Part shown: piece by piece, positions 43,486 to 51,671 of the stretch
Numbering within the stretch: the stretch's first letter is position 1
How the letters are laid out: every line of letters begins with the position of its first letter
From: Lachnospiraceae bacterium
GTDB lineage: Bacteria > Bacillota > Clostridia > Lachnospirales > Lachnospiraceae
DNA: 64,000 bases
Direction: 5' to 3'
NCBI GenBank assembly: GCA_017938485.1
Contig: JAGBBM010000134.1
Coordinates: 1-64,000 of the forward strand
The notes under the pieces: generated by a model
The model's database searches: none
Told to the model about the DNA's origin: nothing
What the model saw: the letters and a program-made list of their open reading frames with translations, nothing else
Position numbers and translations under genes: made by a program

Positions 43486-45036
43486 ATGATTTTAAATGTG
43501 TCAAACTTAAGCCATGGATTTGGTGATAGAGCCATATTTAATAATGTTTCTTTTAGATTACTTAAAGGTGAACATGTCGGACTTATAGGTGCTAATGGCG
43601 AGGGTAAGTCCACCTTTATGAACATTGTTACCGGTAGTCTTATGCCGGATGAGGGAACAGTAGAGTGGGCAAAAAATGTTAGAGTTGGATATCTTGACCA
43701 GCACACAGTCTTGAAGCAGGGTATGACAATTGGTGATGTTTTAAGGTCTGCATTTGAATACTTATTTAAAATCGAGTCAAGAATAAATGATATATGTGAT
43801 GCTCTAGGTACCGCTGAGGAATCTGAGATGGATTCCATGATGGAAGAACTTGGAACGTTGCAGGATTTGCTCAATAGCAATGATTTTTACATCATAGATT
43901 CAAAAGTGGAAGAGGTGGCAAGAGCCTTCGATTTGCTTGCCCTAGGTCTTGACCAGGACGTAACTGAACTTTCAGGAGGACAAAGAACAAAGGTGTTACT
44001 TGCAAAGCTTTTGCTTGAAAAGCCGGATATACTTCTCTTGGATGAGCCGACGAACTATTTGGATGCACATCATATAGAATGGCTTAAGAGATATCTCCAA
44101 GAATATGAAAATGCATTTATTCTCATTTCTCATGATATTCCATTTTTGAATAGCGTTATTAATCTCATCTATCATATGGAAAATCAAGAGCTTAATAGAT
44201 ATGTAGGTGATTATGATAAGTTTCTTGAAATTCATGAGATGAAGAAACAACAGTTAGAGGCTGCGTACAAGAAGCAACAGAAGGAGATAGATGATTTAAA
44301 GGATTTTGTTGCTAGAAATAAAGCGAGAGTTGCTACTCGTAATATGGCTATGTCCAGACAAAAGAAGCTTGATAAAATGGATGTTATTGAACTTGCAAAG
44401 GAAAAGCCAAAGCCAGAGTTCAATTTCCTTAATGCAAGAGCTTCTGGAAAAGTTGTTTTTGAAACTACAGATTTGGAGATTGGTTATGAGGGTAAGTCCT
44501 TGTCAAAACCTATTAATCTTCGAATGGAAAGAGGAGAAAAGATTGCTATTGTGGGTACTAATGGTATTGGTAAGACTACATTTTTAAAAAGTGTTCTTGG
44601 GCTTATACCACCAGTTGCCGGAAAGGCGAATTTAGGAGATTATCTTTATATTGGATATTTTGAGCAGGAACTCGAGGGTTCAAACAACACTTGTATAGAA
44701 GAAATCTGGCAAGAGTTTCCAGCTTATTCTCAGTACGAGGTGCGAAGTGCGCTTGCAAAATGTGGACTTACAACCAAGCATATAGAAAGTTTAGTAAAGG
44801 TTCTTTCAGGAGGAGAGCAGGCCAAGGTTAGATTGTGTAAGCTTATAAATAGGGAGACTAATATTCTTCTTCTCGATGAGCCAACAAATCATTTGGATGT
44901 GGATGCAAAAGATGAGTTGAAGAGAGCCTTAAAGGAATATAAAGGCGCTATATTGCTTGTGTGCCATGAACCGGAATTTTACGAGGGCTTGGTGGACAAA
45001 GTTTGGAATTTGGAAGAGTATTCAAAATTAATATAA
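43486..45036 (+). CDS. ABC-F family ATPase
   Basis: A 516-residue protein with two ABC cassettes and no membrane domain. The first has GANGEGKST, LSGGQRTKV and LLLDEPTNYLD; the second has GTNGIGKTT, LSGGEQAKV and LLLDEPTNHLD. Between them is the charged ABC-F linker (KKQQKEIDDLKDFVARNKAR). ABC-F proteins act on ribosomes, either in translation quality control or antibiotic protection; the subclass cannot be set by eye. SD TAGGAGA. Confidence 0.92.
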   Translation: MILNVSNLSHGFGDRAIFNNVSFRLLKGEHVGLIGANGEGKSTFMNIVTGSLMPDEGTVEWAKNVRVGYLDQHTVLKQGMTIGDVLRSAFEYLFKIESRINDICDALGTAEESEMDSMMEELGTLQDLLNSNDFYIIDSKVEEVARAFDLLALGLDQDVTELSGGQRTKVLLAKLLLEKPDILLLDEPTNYLDAHHIEWLKRYLQEYENAFILISHDIPFLNSVINLIYHMENQELNRYVGDYDKFLEIHEMKKQQLEAAYKKQQKEIDDLKDFVARNKARVATRNMAMSRQKKLDKMDVIELAKEKPKPEFNFLNARASGKVVFETTDLEIGYEGKSLSKPINLRMERGEKIAIVGTNGIGKTTFLKSVLGLIPPVAGKANLGDYLYIGYFEQELEGSNNTCIEEIWQEFPAYSQYEVRSALAKCGLTTKHIESLVKVLSGGEQAKVRLCKLINRETNILLLDEPTNHLDVDAKDELKRALKEYKGAILLVCHEPEFYEGLVDKVWNLEEYSKLI

Positions 45037-45103
45037 AGAAGATGTTTTTTTCACAGAATTATAAGAAAATATTAATATTATTTTATGTAAATTTGTGGTA
45101 AAC

Positions 45104-45132
45104 TTGTAATTGTGAAAATGATTTGTTATAAT
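45104..45132 (+). promoter_or_regulatory. Promoter of the class A PBP gene
   Basis: TTGTAA (45104-45109), a 17-base spacer and TATAAT (45127-45132). Confidence 0.7.
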
Positions 45133-45222
45133 CATACAGTGTATGCGAATTTGTTTAAGGTATGAGTATACATAATTAACTATGCTAATATTTCACAGTT
45201 AAGATATAAGGGAGGTAGCTCT

Positions 45223-48159
45223 ATGGGCTATGCAAAACATGAGACAATTAAAAAGCAACGAAAAGTTGTCTCGAAATCACAAAGATATGCCAGAAAAGTT
45301 TTGGTAAGCTGCTTTAAAGTTTTTTTGGTTGCACTTATTACCTTGATTATAGCGGTAGCAGGTGCTGGATTTGGTATGATTAAGGGTATTCTTGACAATG
45401 CTCCAAGTGTTGATGAGATTAATATTGTACCTAAGGGATTTAAGTCATATATAGTCGATCAGGATGGAAATGTAACAAGAGAGATATCTATGATTAACTC
45501 CAATAGAGAGTATGTTTATTATGAAGATATTCCAGTAGACTATGTCAATGCATTTGTTGCTATCGAGGATGAGCGTTTTTGGACTCACAATGGTATAGAT
45601 GTAAGAGGTATTTTCAGAGCGGCTATACATGGTATTACAACTGGTGATTTTGACCAGGGTGCAAGTACCTTGACTCAGCAGCTCATTAAGAACCACGTAT
45701 TCAATGTTGGTATGGATGAGAATACTTTTATGGATAAGTTGGAGCGTAAGATTCAGGAACAGTATCTTGCTCTTGAACTTGAGAAGAAGTATTCAAAAGA
45801 ACAGATAGTTGAGTATTATCTTAATACTATTTACTTAGGTAGAGGTGTGCATGGTATACAGGCAGCTTCAGAAAAGTATTTTGGTAGGGAGATGACAGAA
45901 CTTAGTGTGTCTGAGATAGCGGTTATTGCAGCTATTACTCAGAGTCCTAGCTGGTATGATCCTATATCTAATCCTGAGGAAAATGCTAAGCGTAGACAGG
46001 ATGTTCTTGATAAGATGTTAGAACTTGAATACATTTCTCAGGCAGAATATGATGAAGCATGTGCGGATGATGTATATACAAGAATTCAGGAAGAACATGA
46101 AACTCAGGTTGCAGAATCCTCATACTATTCATATTACGAAGATGCTATATTAGAAGCTCTTGAAGAGGATTTTATGGAAATCTACAATTGTACACTGTCA
46201 GAGGCATCGACACTTATCTTTACAGGTGGCTATACCGTATATTCTGTACAGGATGAAGAGATTCAGGCTATTGCAGATCGTATTGTAAATGACCCGGATT
46301 ATGTGTCAAATTACGATAGAGTAGGTCTTGAATACCAGTTGTCATTACAGGCACCAGATGGAGAATTACATCACTATAGTAAGAATCATCTTATTAACTA
46401 TTATGCAGAGTTAAATGGCGACCCTAAATTTGATAACATTTTCTATAGCGAAGAAGATGCGAGAATTGCTATAGATGGATTTAAAGAGGCCTTGATGGAA
46501 GAAACTGGATATTCATATTATGCGGAGGATATAAAGATAACTCCGCAGCCACAGTTTTCTTTCACAATCATAGACCAAAAGACTGGATATGTAAAAGCAA
46601 TTGTGGGTGGTCGAGGTGATAAGACTACTAACAGAGGTCTTAACCGAGCAACCAATTCACCTAGACAGCCAGGTTCGACTTTTAAACCAGTTGCAGTTTA
46701 TGCGCCATATATGGATCTTGGTTATGGTGGACTTCAGACACCACTTTTTGATGAACCATATGATTATATCAATGGAACACCGGTTGTTAACTGGTATGGC
46801 TCAACTTATAAAGATTATGTATCTCTTAGATATGCAATAGAGCAATCTATGAACGTAGTTGCAGTTAAGGCTCTTACTGAGATGGGAGCGGAGGCTTCTT
46901 ACGAATATCTTATTAACAATGGATTTACAACTTTAGTTGATGAAAAAGTTGTAGATGGAGTAGCTTTAACCGATAAGACTCAGGCGATGGCTCTTGGCGG
47001 TCTTACCTATGGTGTTACTACCCTTGAGATGACAGCGGCATATGCTACATTTGCAAATGGTGGCGTATATACAAAACCGGTATTCTACTCTAAAGTAGTA
47101 GACCATGACGGAAATGTAGTTATAGATAATACAGACCCTGCTGGAAGACAGCACAGAGTATTTAAGGAAACTACAGCTTGGATGATGATGGAATCTCTTA
47201 AGTCCACTGTTTATGCAGGTATTGCTTGGGCATGTAGACTTCCTTGCGGAGTTACAACTGCTGGTAAGACAGGAACAACATCAAGTAACTATGACTTGTG
47301 GTTCTGTGGTATGACACCATATTACACAGCATCTATATGGATGGGATATGACTCAAACGTAAGTTTAGGAGCATCCAGTGCCCATAAGTATATTTGGCGA
47401 GATATTATGAATGAGGTTGCTATATTAGAGGGTCACGACAATTCTGTGACTTTCCCAGGCAGACCAGACGGTATAACAGGAGTTACAGTATGTAAGATAT
47501 CTGGAAAATATCCAACTGAGGATTGCCCAACTATAAATGACTACTGCGCAGTGGATTCATTGCCAGGTGGAAGATGCGAAGGTCACGAATTTGTAGAGAT
47601 ATGTTTGGATTCTAATATGGTTGCTACACCTACTTGTCCAAATAAGGCTAAGTTCCCTATTATTGAGTATGCTAAGAATGAAAAGAAGTTCCTTCTTGAT
47701 GCTCCGGATGGAGTTCCTGAGTATACAGAGGAGTATGCGAAAGCAACTTGTACATTACACCCAGAAGAAGGATTTACTATAACAGCAACAGCTGCAGAAG
47801 GAGGAAGTATATCACCTTCAGTAACTGTTAAACCGGGAGATAATGTGACATTCTACATTACACCATACACAGGATATAGTATAAAGGAAGTAGTTGTTAA
47901 CGGTGCTAGTATAGGAGCTGTATCTAGCTACACATTTGAAAATGTTCAGGCTAATGGTACAATTCATGTAATCTTTAACAAAAATGCTAATAATGTTGTA
48001 ACACCACCGAATACTACGGCGACACCAACAACCTCAGCACCGACAACGGAGGCACCTACGGAGGCTACCACAACGGAGGCACCTACGGAGGCTACCACAA
48101 CGGAGGCACCTACAGAGGCGTCTACAGAGGCGTCAGCGGACCCTGCTACTGGTGAATAA
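45223..48159 (+). CDS. Class A penicillin-binding protein (PBP1A-type) with extended tail
   Basis: A 978-residue bifunctional peptidoglycan synthase. One membrane anchor at about 30-58 (VFLVALITLIIAVAGAGFGM). The glycosyltransferase domain has AIEDERFW and STLTQQLIKN. The transpeptidase has Ser485-x-x-Lys in PGSTFKP, SMN in EQSMNVVAV, and Lys682-Thr-Gly in TAGKTGTTS. After the catalytic domains, about 860-925 resembles an InlB B-repeat-like beta domain (FTITATAAEGGSISPSV...VIFNKN). The last 50 residues are Thr/Pro/Glu/Ala repeats. The outward-facing tail could reach through the wall. SD AGGGAGGT. Confidence 0.94.
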   Translation: MGYAKHETIKKQRKVVSKSQRYARKVLVSCFKVFLVALITLIIAVAGAGFGMIKGILDNAPSVDEINIVPKGFKSYIVDQDGNVTREISMINSNREYVYYEDIPVDYVNAFVAIEDERFWTHNGIDVRGIFRAAIHGITTGDFDQGASTLTQQLIKNHVFNVGMDENTFMDKLERKIQEQYLALELEKKYSKEQIVEYYLNTIYLGRGVHGIQAASEKYFGREMTELSVSEIAVIAAITQSPSWYDPISNPEENAKRRQDVLDKMLELEYISQAEYDEACADDVYTRIQEEHETQVAESSYYSYYEDAILEALEEDFMEIYNCTLSEASTLIFTGGYTVYSVQDEEIQAIADRIVNDPDYVSNYDRVGLEYQLSLQAPDGELHHYSKNHLINYYAELNGDPKFDNIFYSEEDARIAIDGFKEALMEETGYSYYAEDIKITPQPQFSFTIIDQKTGYVKAIVGGRGDKTTNRGLNRATNSPRQPGSTFKPVAVYAPYMDLGYGGLQTPLFDEPYDYINGTPVVNWYGSTYKDYVSLRYAIEQSMNVVAVKALTEMGAEASYEYLINNGFTTLVDEKVVDGVALTDKTQAMALGGLTYGVTTLEMTAAYATFANGGVYTKPVFYSKVVDHDGNVVIDNTDPAGRQHRVFKETTAWMMMESLKSTVYAGIAWACRLPCGVTTAGKTGTTSSNYDLWFCGMTPYYTASIWMGYDSNVSLGASSAHKYIWRDIMNEVAILEGHDNSVTFPGRPDGITGVTVCKISGKYPTEDCPTINDYCAVDSLPGGRCEGHEFVEICLDSNMVATPTCPNKAKFPIIEYAKNEKKFLLDAPDGVPEYTEEYAKATCTLHPEEGFTITATAAEGGSISPSVTVKPGDNVTFYITPYTGYSIKEVVVNGASIGAVSSYTFENVQANGTIHVIFNKNANNVVTPPNTTATPTTSAPTTEAPTEATTTEAPTEATTTEAPTEASTEASADPATGE
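48046..48120 (+). repeat. 27-bp tandem repeat in the PBP tail
   Basis: Two exact 27-bp units (48046-48072, 48073-48099; each encodes TEAPTEATT in frame) and a partial third to 48120. Because the unit is a multiple of three, copy-number change would keep the reading frame. Confidence 0.9.
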
Positions 48160-48171
48160 TGGATAATATAA

Positions 48172-48215
48172 AACCTGCAAGTCCTAATTTAAGGTCTTGC
48201 AGGTTCTTTTTATAT
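48172..48215. terminator. Terminator between PBP gene and agrA
   Basis: AACCTGCAAG (48172-48181) pairs with CTTGCAGGTT (48196-48205), followed by CTTTTTATAT on the plus strand. It overlaps the last codons of the convergent agrA-like gene. Confidence 0.85.
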
Positions 48216-48936
48216 CTTTACATTTTCGTACAGATACATGAAACAAAGATTCGTTTATAAGAGTTAAGGTTCTCATTTTATTATCGAATTCTTTGATATA
48301 GTTTGTGTTAATAATGGTTTCTCTAGAGATTTTAACAAAATTTCCAGGCAACTTTTGTATTGTGTCATTTATAGAACCCCGAACTTGTGTTAATTTTCTC
48401 TTTGAACAAATCTCAAGCGTATGTGGAATGCTTGAAATAGTTATGTAATATAAGTCTTTTGGATCAATTTCTATAGTTCTTGTTTTAGTATGTAAAGTCA
48501 AATAATCAGTGCTAATTTTCTTATTGATAGTAGTTTCGTATCTATCCTTTGCCAGTTTAAGGCAGTGACTAATTTGTTCACTTATATCTAGCTGATTTCC
48601 CTTTAATATATAAGCAAGAGGTTCTATCATATAAGAAAATGTTAGAGGCATGTACTCTTCGTATGCAGAGACAATGACAATAAATGCCCTTGGGTCAAAG
48701 GTTCTTATCTTGTGGGCTAGTTCTATTCCATTCATTGTCGTGTTCAAATCAACATCTAGAAAGTACATATTTATTTTTGAGTTAGAAATTTTGATGTTAT
48801 TTAGTACTGAAAATGGAGAAGTGGTGGATAAAACTACGGACATATTGTAATGGTTTTTCTCAATAACTTCTTCTATGGTTTTGCTAAGGTTTTCTAGTTG
48901 GGATGCTTCATCATCACATAAATAAATGTTTAACAT
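48184..48936 (-). CDS. agrA: AgrA-type LytTR response regulator
   Basis: A 250-residue response regulator. Receiver domain with acidic residues in LCDDE and phospho-acceptor Asp61 in YFLDVDL. LytTR DNA-binding domain at about 140-245 (DYLTLHTKTRTIEIDPKDLYYITIS, NFVKISRETIINTNYI). It lies 31 bases after the sensor kinase gene and faces the agrBD pair, so it is the expected transcription activator of this agr locus. The symbol is by role and synteny. Confidence 0.88.
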   Translation of the reverse strand: MLNIYLCDDEASQLENLSKTIEEVIEKNHYNMSVVLSTTSPFSVLNNIKISNSKINMYFLDVDLNTTMNGIELAHKIRTFDPRAFIVIVSAYEEYMPLTFSYMIEPLAYILKGNQLDISEQISHCLKLAKDRYETTINKKISTDYLTLHTKTRTIEIDPKDLYYITISSIPHTLEICSKRKLTQVRGSINDTIQKLPGNFVKISRETIINTNYIKEFDNKMRTLTLINESLFHVSVRKCKDIKRTCKTLN

Positions 48937-48967
48937 AGTATATTGTCCTTTGTGTAACTTATATTAT

Positions 48968-50281
48968 TTAAGCGTATATTTCTAAAATTTGTAAAAATGT
49001 ATTATTGTTATGTTCTGTTGAGTGTAGAATGTTAGGATATCTAGATATAATTGATTTTACGTTATGTAGACCTAGTCCTCTGTCTATACCCTTTGAGGAT
49101 ACACTTTTTTCTTGTATTTTGGTTAAGTTTATAGTGTGTTCTGATGTTGGATTTTCAATAAGAATTGAAATATCTTGGTCTGGCTTAATAAAGGCAACCC
49201 TAATTTTTTTTTCGTTTTGTGGTAGGTCTCTTACGGCTTCGATGGAATTATCCAAAAATATTCCTATAATTCTTGTAATATCTACAGGCTTCATTTTTAT
49301 ATCATCGATAATCCAATTGATTTCTAAGTTTGTTTTTATTCCATATTTTTGTGCCTGAAGTATCTTTAGGTAGAGTATACTTTTTAACTCAGGAATTTTT
49401 ATGTTGGAAAGCTGTTCTAGAGTAGGAGTGCTCATGTCTAAGCTTTCTATCAAAGGTATTATATCGCTGTAGAAATAATTTTTTAGTCCACTTACATTAT
49501 CAGTATCAATATAGAGCTTCATACTATATAAAACATTTGTATAGTCGTGTTTGAAGCTACGTACGGAAGAATACATATTTTCGATTTCTTCAGTATACTT
49601 CTTTAGATATTCCATTTCCTTTAGAGAGGCTCTGTTTTTTGCATCACGTTGAATGATTAGTATTATAAAAAATAAAAGAATTGCAGTAAAAAAGAAAAAC
49701 AATATAAATAGTTTTTGGTTGGATGCAGTTAGTTCCTTTGGAAAACCTAATTTTTGTTCGTAAGAAAAATTAACTACAAAAATAAAAACACATAATAAAA
49801 GGAATAAGAAAAGACTAATCATTATGCTTTTATAGGTGTATAGGTCGATTTTTGAAAGCTTTCCAAAGAGAGTCTTTAATATTCTAAGAAGTAGATATAG
49901 AGTTATACAGTATATAGAATATACAATGAGTGAGTGAAAAGTTGACTGTATTATCATGGATGGGTTTGTTCCTGTTAATGTGTTATATATAGATAAGAAG
50001 GTATAATTCCATATAATACTAAAAATATAAGATAGCAAGGCGATTATAGTATTAATAAAACGATTGTTTGCAAAAATAAAAAAAGATATAAGTGAAAAGA
50101 AAATTAAAATGGTGTTAGGAATATATATAAACATAGGGATAAGACTAATGATAGTTATAGAGGTTAAATACATAACTAGTTTACTGTTCTTGAATGGTTT
50201 TGTTAATAGCGTTGTGTGGGAGATATATAAAACAAAGATATTAAAAAAATAGTTTATAAATATTGGTAATGTTACATTCAT
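48968..50281 (-). CDS. agrC: AgrC-type sensor histidine kinase
   Basis: A 437-residue membrane kinase that would sense the extracellular agr peptide. The N-terminal half (1-205) has about six or seven hydrophobic helices. The dimerisation helix carries the phospho-acceptor His in SFKHDYTNVL (about residue 245); the ATPase has DNSIEAV (N-box) and RGLGLHNV (G-box). The start at 50281 is chosen because the upstream in-frame TTG (50344) forms the -35 box of the promoter, not a start; AAAAAGGA precedes ATG 50281. Confidence 0.87.
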   Translation of the reverse strand: MNVTLPIFINYFFNIFVLYISHTTLLTKPFKNSKLVMYLTSITIISLIPMFIYIPNTILIFFSLISFFIFANNRFINTIIALLSYIFSIIWNYTFLSIYNTLTGTNPSMIIQSTFHSLIVYSIYCITLYLLLRILKTLFGKLSKIDLYTYKSIMISLFLFLLLCVFIFVVNFSYEQKLGFPKELTASNQKLFILFFFFTAILLFFIILIIQRDAKNRASLKEMEYLKKYTEEIENMYSSVRSFKHDYTNVLYSMKLYIDTDNVSGLKNYFYSDIIPLIESLDMSTPTLEQLSNIKIPELKSILYLKILQAQKYGIKTNLEINWIIDDIKMKPVDITRIIGIFLDNSIEAVRDLPQNEKKIRVAFIKPDQDISILIENPTSEHTINLTKIQEKSVSSKGIDRGLGLHNVKSIISRYPNILHSTEHNNNTFLQILEIYA

Positions 50282-50316
50282 GGCTCTGTAATCCTTTTTG
50301 TTACTTGATAATATAA

Positions 50317-50344
50317 AATATAGCAAAAAACATAATTGTGTCAA
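50317..50344 (-). promoter_or_regulatory. Promoter of agrC-agrA
   Basis: On the minus strand TTGACA (50344-50339), a 16-base spacer and TATATT (50322-50317). Confidence 0.7.
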
Positions 50345-50364
50345 GATTTAAAACAGAAAAAATG

Positions 50365-50399
50365 ACATTTGGGACAAAAAATTAACGTTCAGGACAAAA
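50365..50399. promoter_or_regulatory. Paired direct repeat, likely LytTR regulator site
   Basis: ACATTTGGGACAAAA (from 50365) and ACGTTCAGGACAAAA (from 50385) are direct repeats offset by 20 bases. LytTR regulators such as AgrA and ComE bind nine-base repeats about two helical turns apart. The pair ends just before the agrB -35 box, the position expected for an activator. Confidence 0.72.
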
Positions 50400-50402
50400 G
50401 TA

Positions 50403-50430
50403 TTTACAAAAATTTCTTTATTGCTAAAAT
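50403..50430 (+). promoter_or_regulatory. Promoter of agrB-agrD
   Basis: TTTACA (50403-50408), a 16-base spacer and TAAAAT (50425-50430), directly downstream of the paired repeat. Confidence 0.6.
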
Positions 50431-50460
50431 TATCCTGTAAAACCTAGAAGGGAGAAAGTT

Positions 50461-51033
50461 ATGAACCAAAGAATTGCTGATATTGTAACCACTTGGAGCT
50501 TAGGCAGAGAAGTAAGTAGAGAAAGCGATAAGTTTCAGATAGTTAGTTACGGTATACTTTTAATGATTGAAACAATCTATAAAGTTATTATTCTTATGAT
50601 TCTTGGGGAGATAATAGGAGCGTTTCCTGAAACTATAGCATTTTTAATAGGCTTTTCTGGACTTAGAAAAAATGCAGGTGGGATACATATGAGAACAAGC
50701 GCAGGATGCATGCTAAGCGTAATGTTCCTTTGGATTATAACCATATTGTGTTCTAGAGTTCATATTCTTTCTTGGATTTACGTGATTTTATTTTTTGTTA
50801 CCGTGGTACTAGTTGCTATATATGCACCATGTGATACTATAAACAATCCTATACGGGATGTAAAAATAAGGAAAAAGAAAAAAATATACGCATTAATATA
50901 TGTGATAATCCTTTCAACATTTGCTTATTATATAGGGTATTTAGGGTTTATCCCTATACAAAATACATTGGTTGTTGCTATGGCATTGGAGGGGGTAACT
51001 ATAATACATAAGAGAAAGGAGCTACAAGCATGA
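50461..51033 (+). CDS. agrB: AgrB peptide-processing membrane endopeptidase
   Basis: A 190-residue multi-pass protein of the accessory gene regulator family, which cleaves and cyclises the AgrD precursor. The catalytic pair is visible as His76 in GGIHMRT and Cys83 in SAGCMLS, matching the His/Cys positions known in staphylococcal AgrB. About five to six membrane helices. SD AGAAGGGAG. Its stop overlaps the agrD start (ATGA). Confidence 0.93.
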   Translation: MNQRIADIVTTWSLGREVSRESDKFQIVSYGILLMIETIYKVIILMILGEIIGAFPETIAFLIGFSGLRKNAGGIHMRTSAGCMLSVMFLWIITILCSRVHILSWIYVILFFVTVVLVAIYAPCDTINNPIRDVKIRKKKKIYALIYVIILSTFAYYIGYLGFIPIQNTLVVAMALEGVTIIHKRKELQA

Positions 51034-51182
51034 AGTTAAAAGAAATCGTTGCAAATATGGGAGATAAGGCTGCTAGAGAGTCATATGGTAAGAGTTTACC
51101 TACTTTTGTTTATGAGCCAAAGATGCCACAGGCACTTAGAGACAACATGGACTCTAAGGAAGAAGTAAAAGAGGACAGATAA
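51030..51182 (+). CDS. agrD: AgrD signal-peptide precursor without cysteine
   Basis: A 50-residue ORF reading MKLKEIVANMGDKAARESYG, then KSLPTFVYEPKMPQALRDNM and a charged tail. It begins in the agrB stop (ATGA). The order (amphipathic leader, short signal core, then the YEPKMPQAL recognition segment and an acidic tail) is that of AgrD; the EPxxPxxL element corresponds to DEPEVPKEL of staphylococcal AgrD. There is no Cys anywhere. Ser22 in KSLPTFV is in the place normally taken by the ring-forming Cys, so a lactone rather than thiolactone ring is predicted, as known for Staphylococcus intermedius. SD AAAGGAG. Confidence 0.85.
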   Translation: MKLKEIVANMGDKAARESYGKSLPTFVYEPKMPQALRDNMDSKEEVKEDR

Positions 51183-51188
51183 TAAAGA

Positions 51189-51244
51189 AAGGGACTGTTT
51201 ATTACAGTTTTGTTCTTTGAATAAATGTAATCAAACAGTCCCTT
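51189..51244 (+). terminator. Terminator-like hairpin after agrD
   Basis: AAGGGACTGTTT (51189-51200) pairs with AAACAGTCCCTT (51233-51244), extended inward by ATTACA/TGTAAT. There is no long T-run. Confidence 0.7.
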
Positions 51245-51264
51245 GTATGTTTCCGGAAACATAC
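51245..51264. repeat. Perfect 20-bp palindrome between agrD and spoVAE
   Basis: GTATGTTTCCGGAAACATAC is its own reverse complement and directly abuts the preceding hairpin. A third dyad, AAACAGCTGTTT (51277-51288), follows; read on the minus strand it is followed by TTTATA and may end the spoVA transcript. Confidence 0.9.
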
Positions 51265-51298
51265 TATCTATATAAAAAACAGCTGTTTCTGCAAATGG

Positions 51299-51658
51299 TT
51301 AGTTTTTTGTGATTTTTGGCTTAAAAACTAAGGAGGCAAGATAGGAAAATATGAGTGCAGCAGAAGTTCCTACTGCGGCCATTTTAAATCCACCTCTGAA
51401 TAATCCGAGGAGTCCATCACTTTCCACAGCCTCTTTTATACCTTTCCATAGGTTGTAGCCAAAACCGGTTAAGGGAACTGATGCACCAGAACCGGCAAAT
51501 TCAAGGAAAGGTTTGTATATACCTAGGGCACCTAGTATTGCCCCAGTACAAACTAAGATGACCATAACCCTACCAGGCATAAGTTTTGTTGTATCCATAA
51601 GGATTTGGGCTAACACACATATAATTCCCCCGATGATAAATGACTTAAAATAATCCAT
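51299..51658 (-). CDS. spoVAE: Stage V sporulation protein AE
   Basis: A 119-residue membrane protein of the SpoVA channel, which moves dipicolinic acid into the forespore and out on germination. About three to four helices; GSGASVPLTGFGYNLWKG is the family signature. The start at 51658 (MDYFK) follows GGAG; the earlier TTG is not needed. It is the last gene of a five-gene spoVA operon. Confidence 0.92.
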   Translation of the reverse strand: MDYFKSFIIGGIICVLAQILMDTTKLMPGRVMVILVCTGAILGALGIYKPFLEFAGSGASVPLTGFGYNLWKGIKEAVESDGLLGLFRGGFKMAAVGTSAALIFSYLASLVFKPKITKN

Positions 51659-51671
51659 ATTATTCTCCAAT

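Noticed and set aside
50281..50344. TTG at 50344 as the agrC start
   Set aside because: That TTGACA is better explained as the -35 box of the agrCA promoter, and ATG 50281 has an SD.
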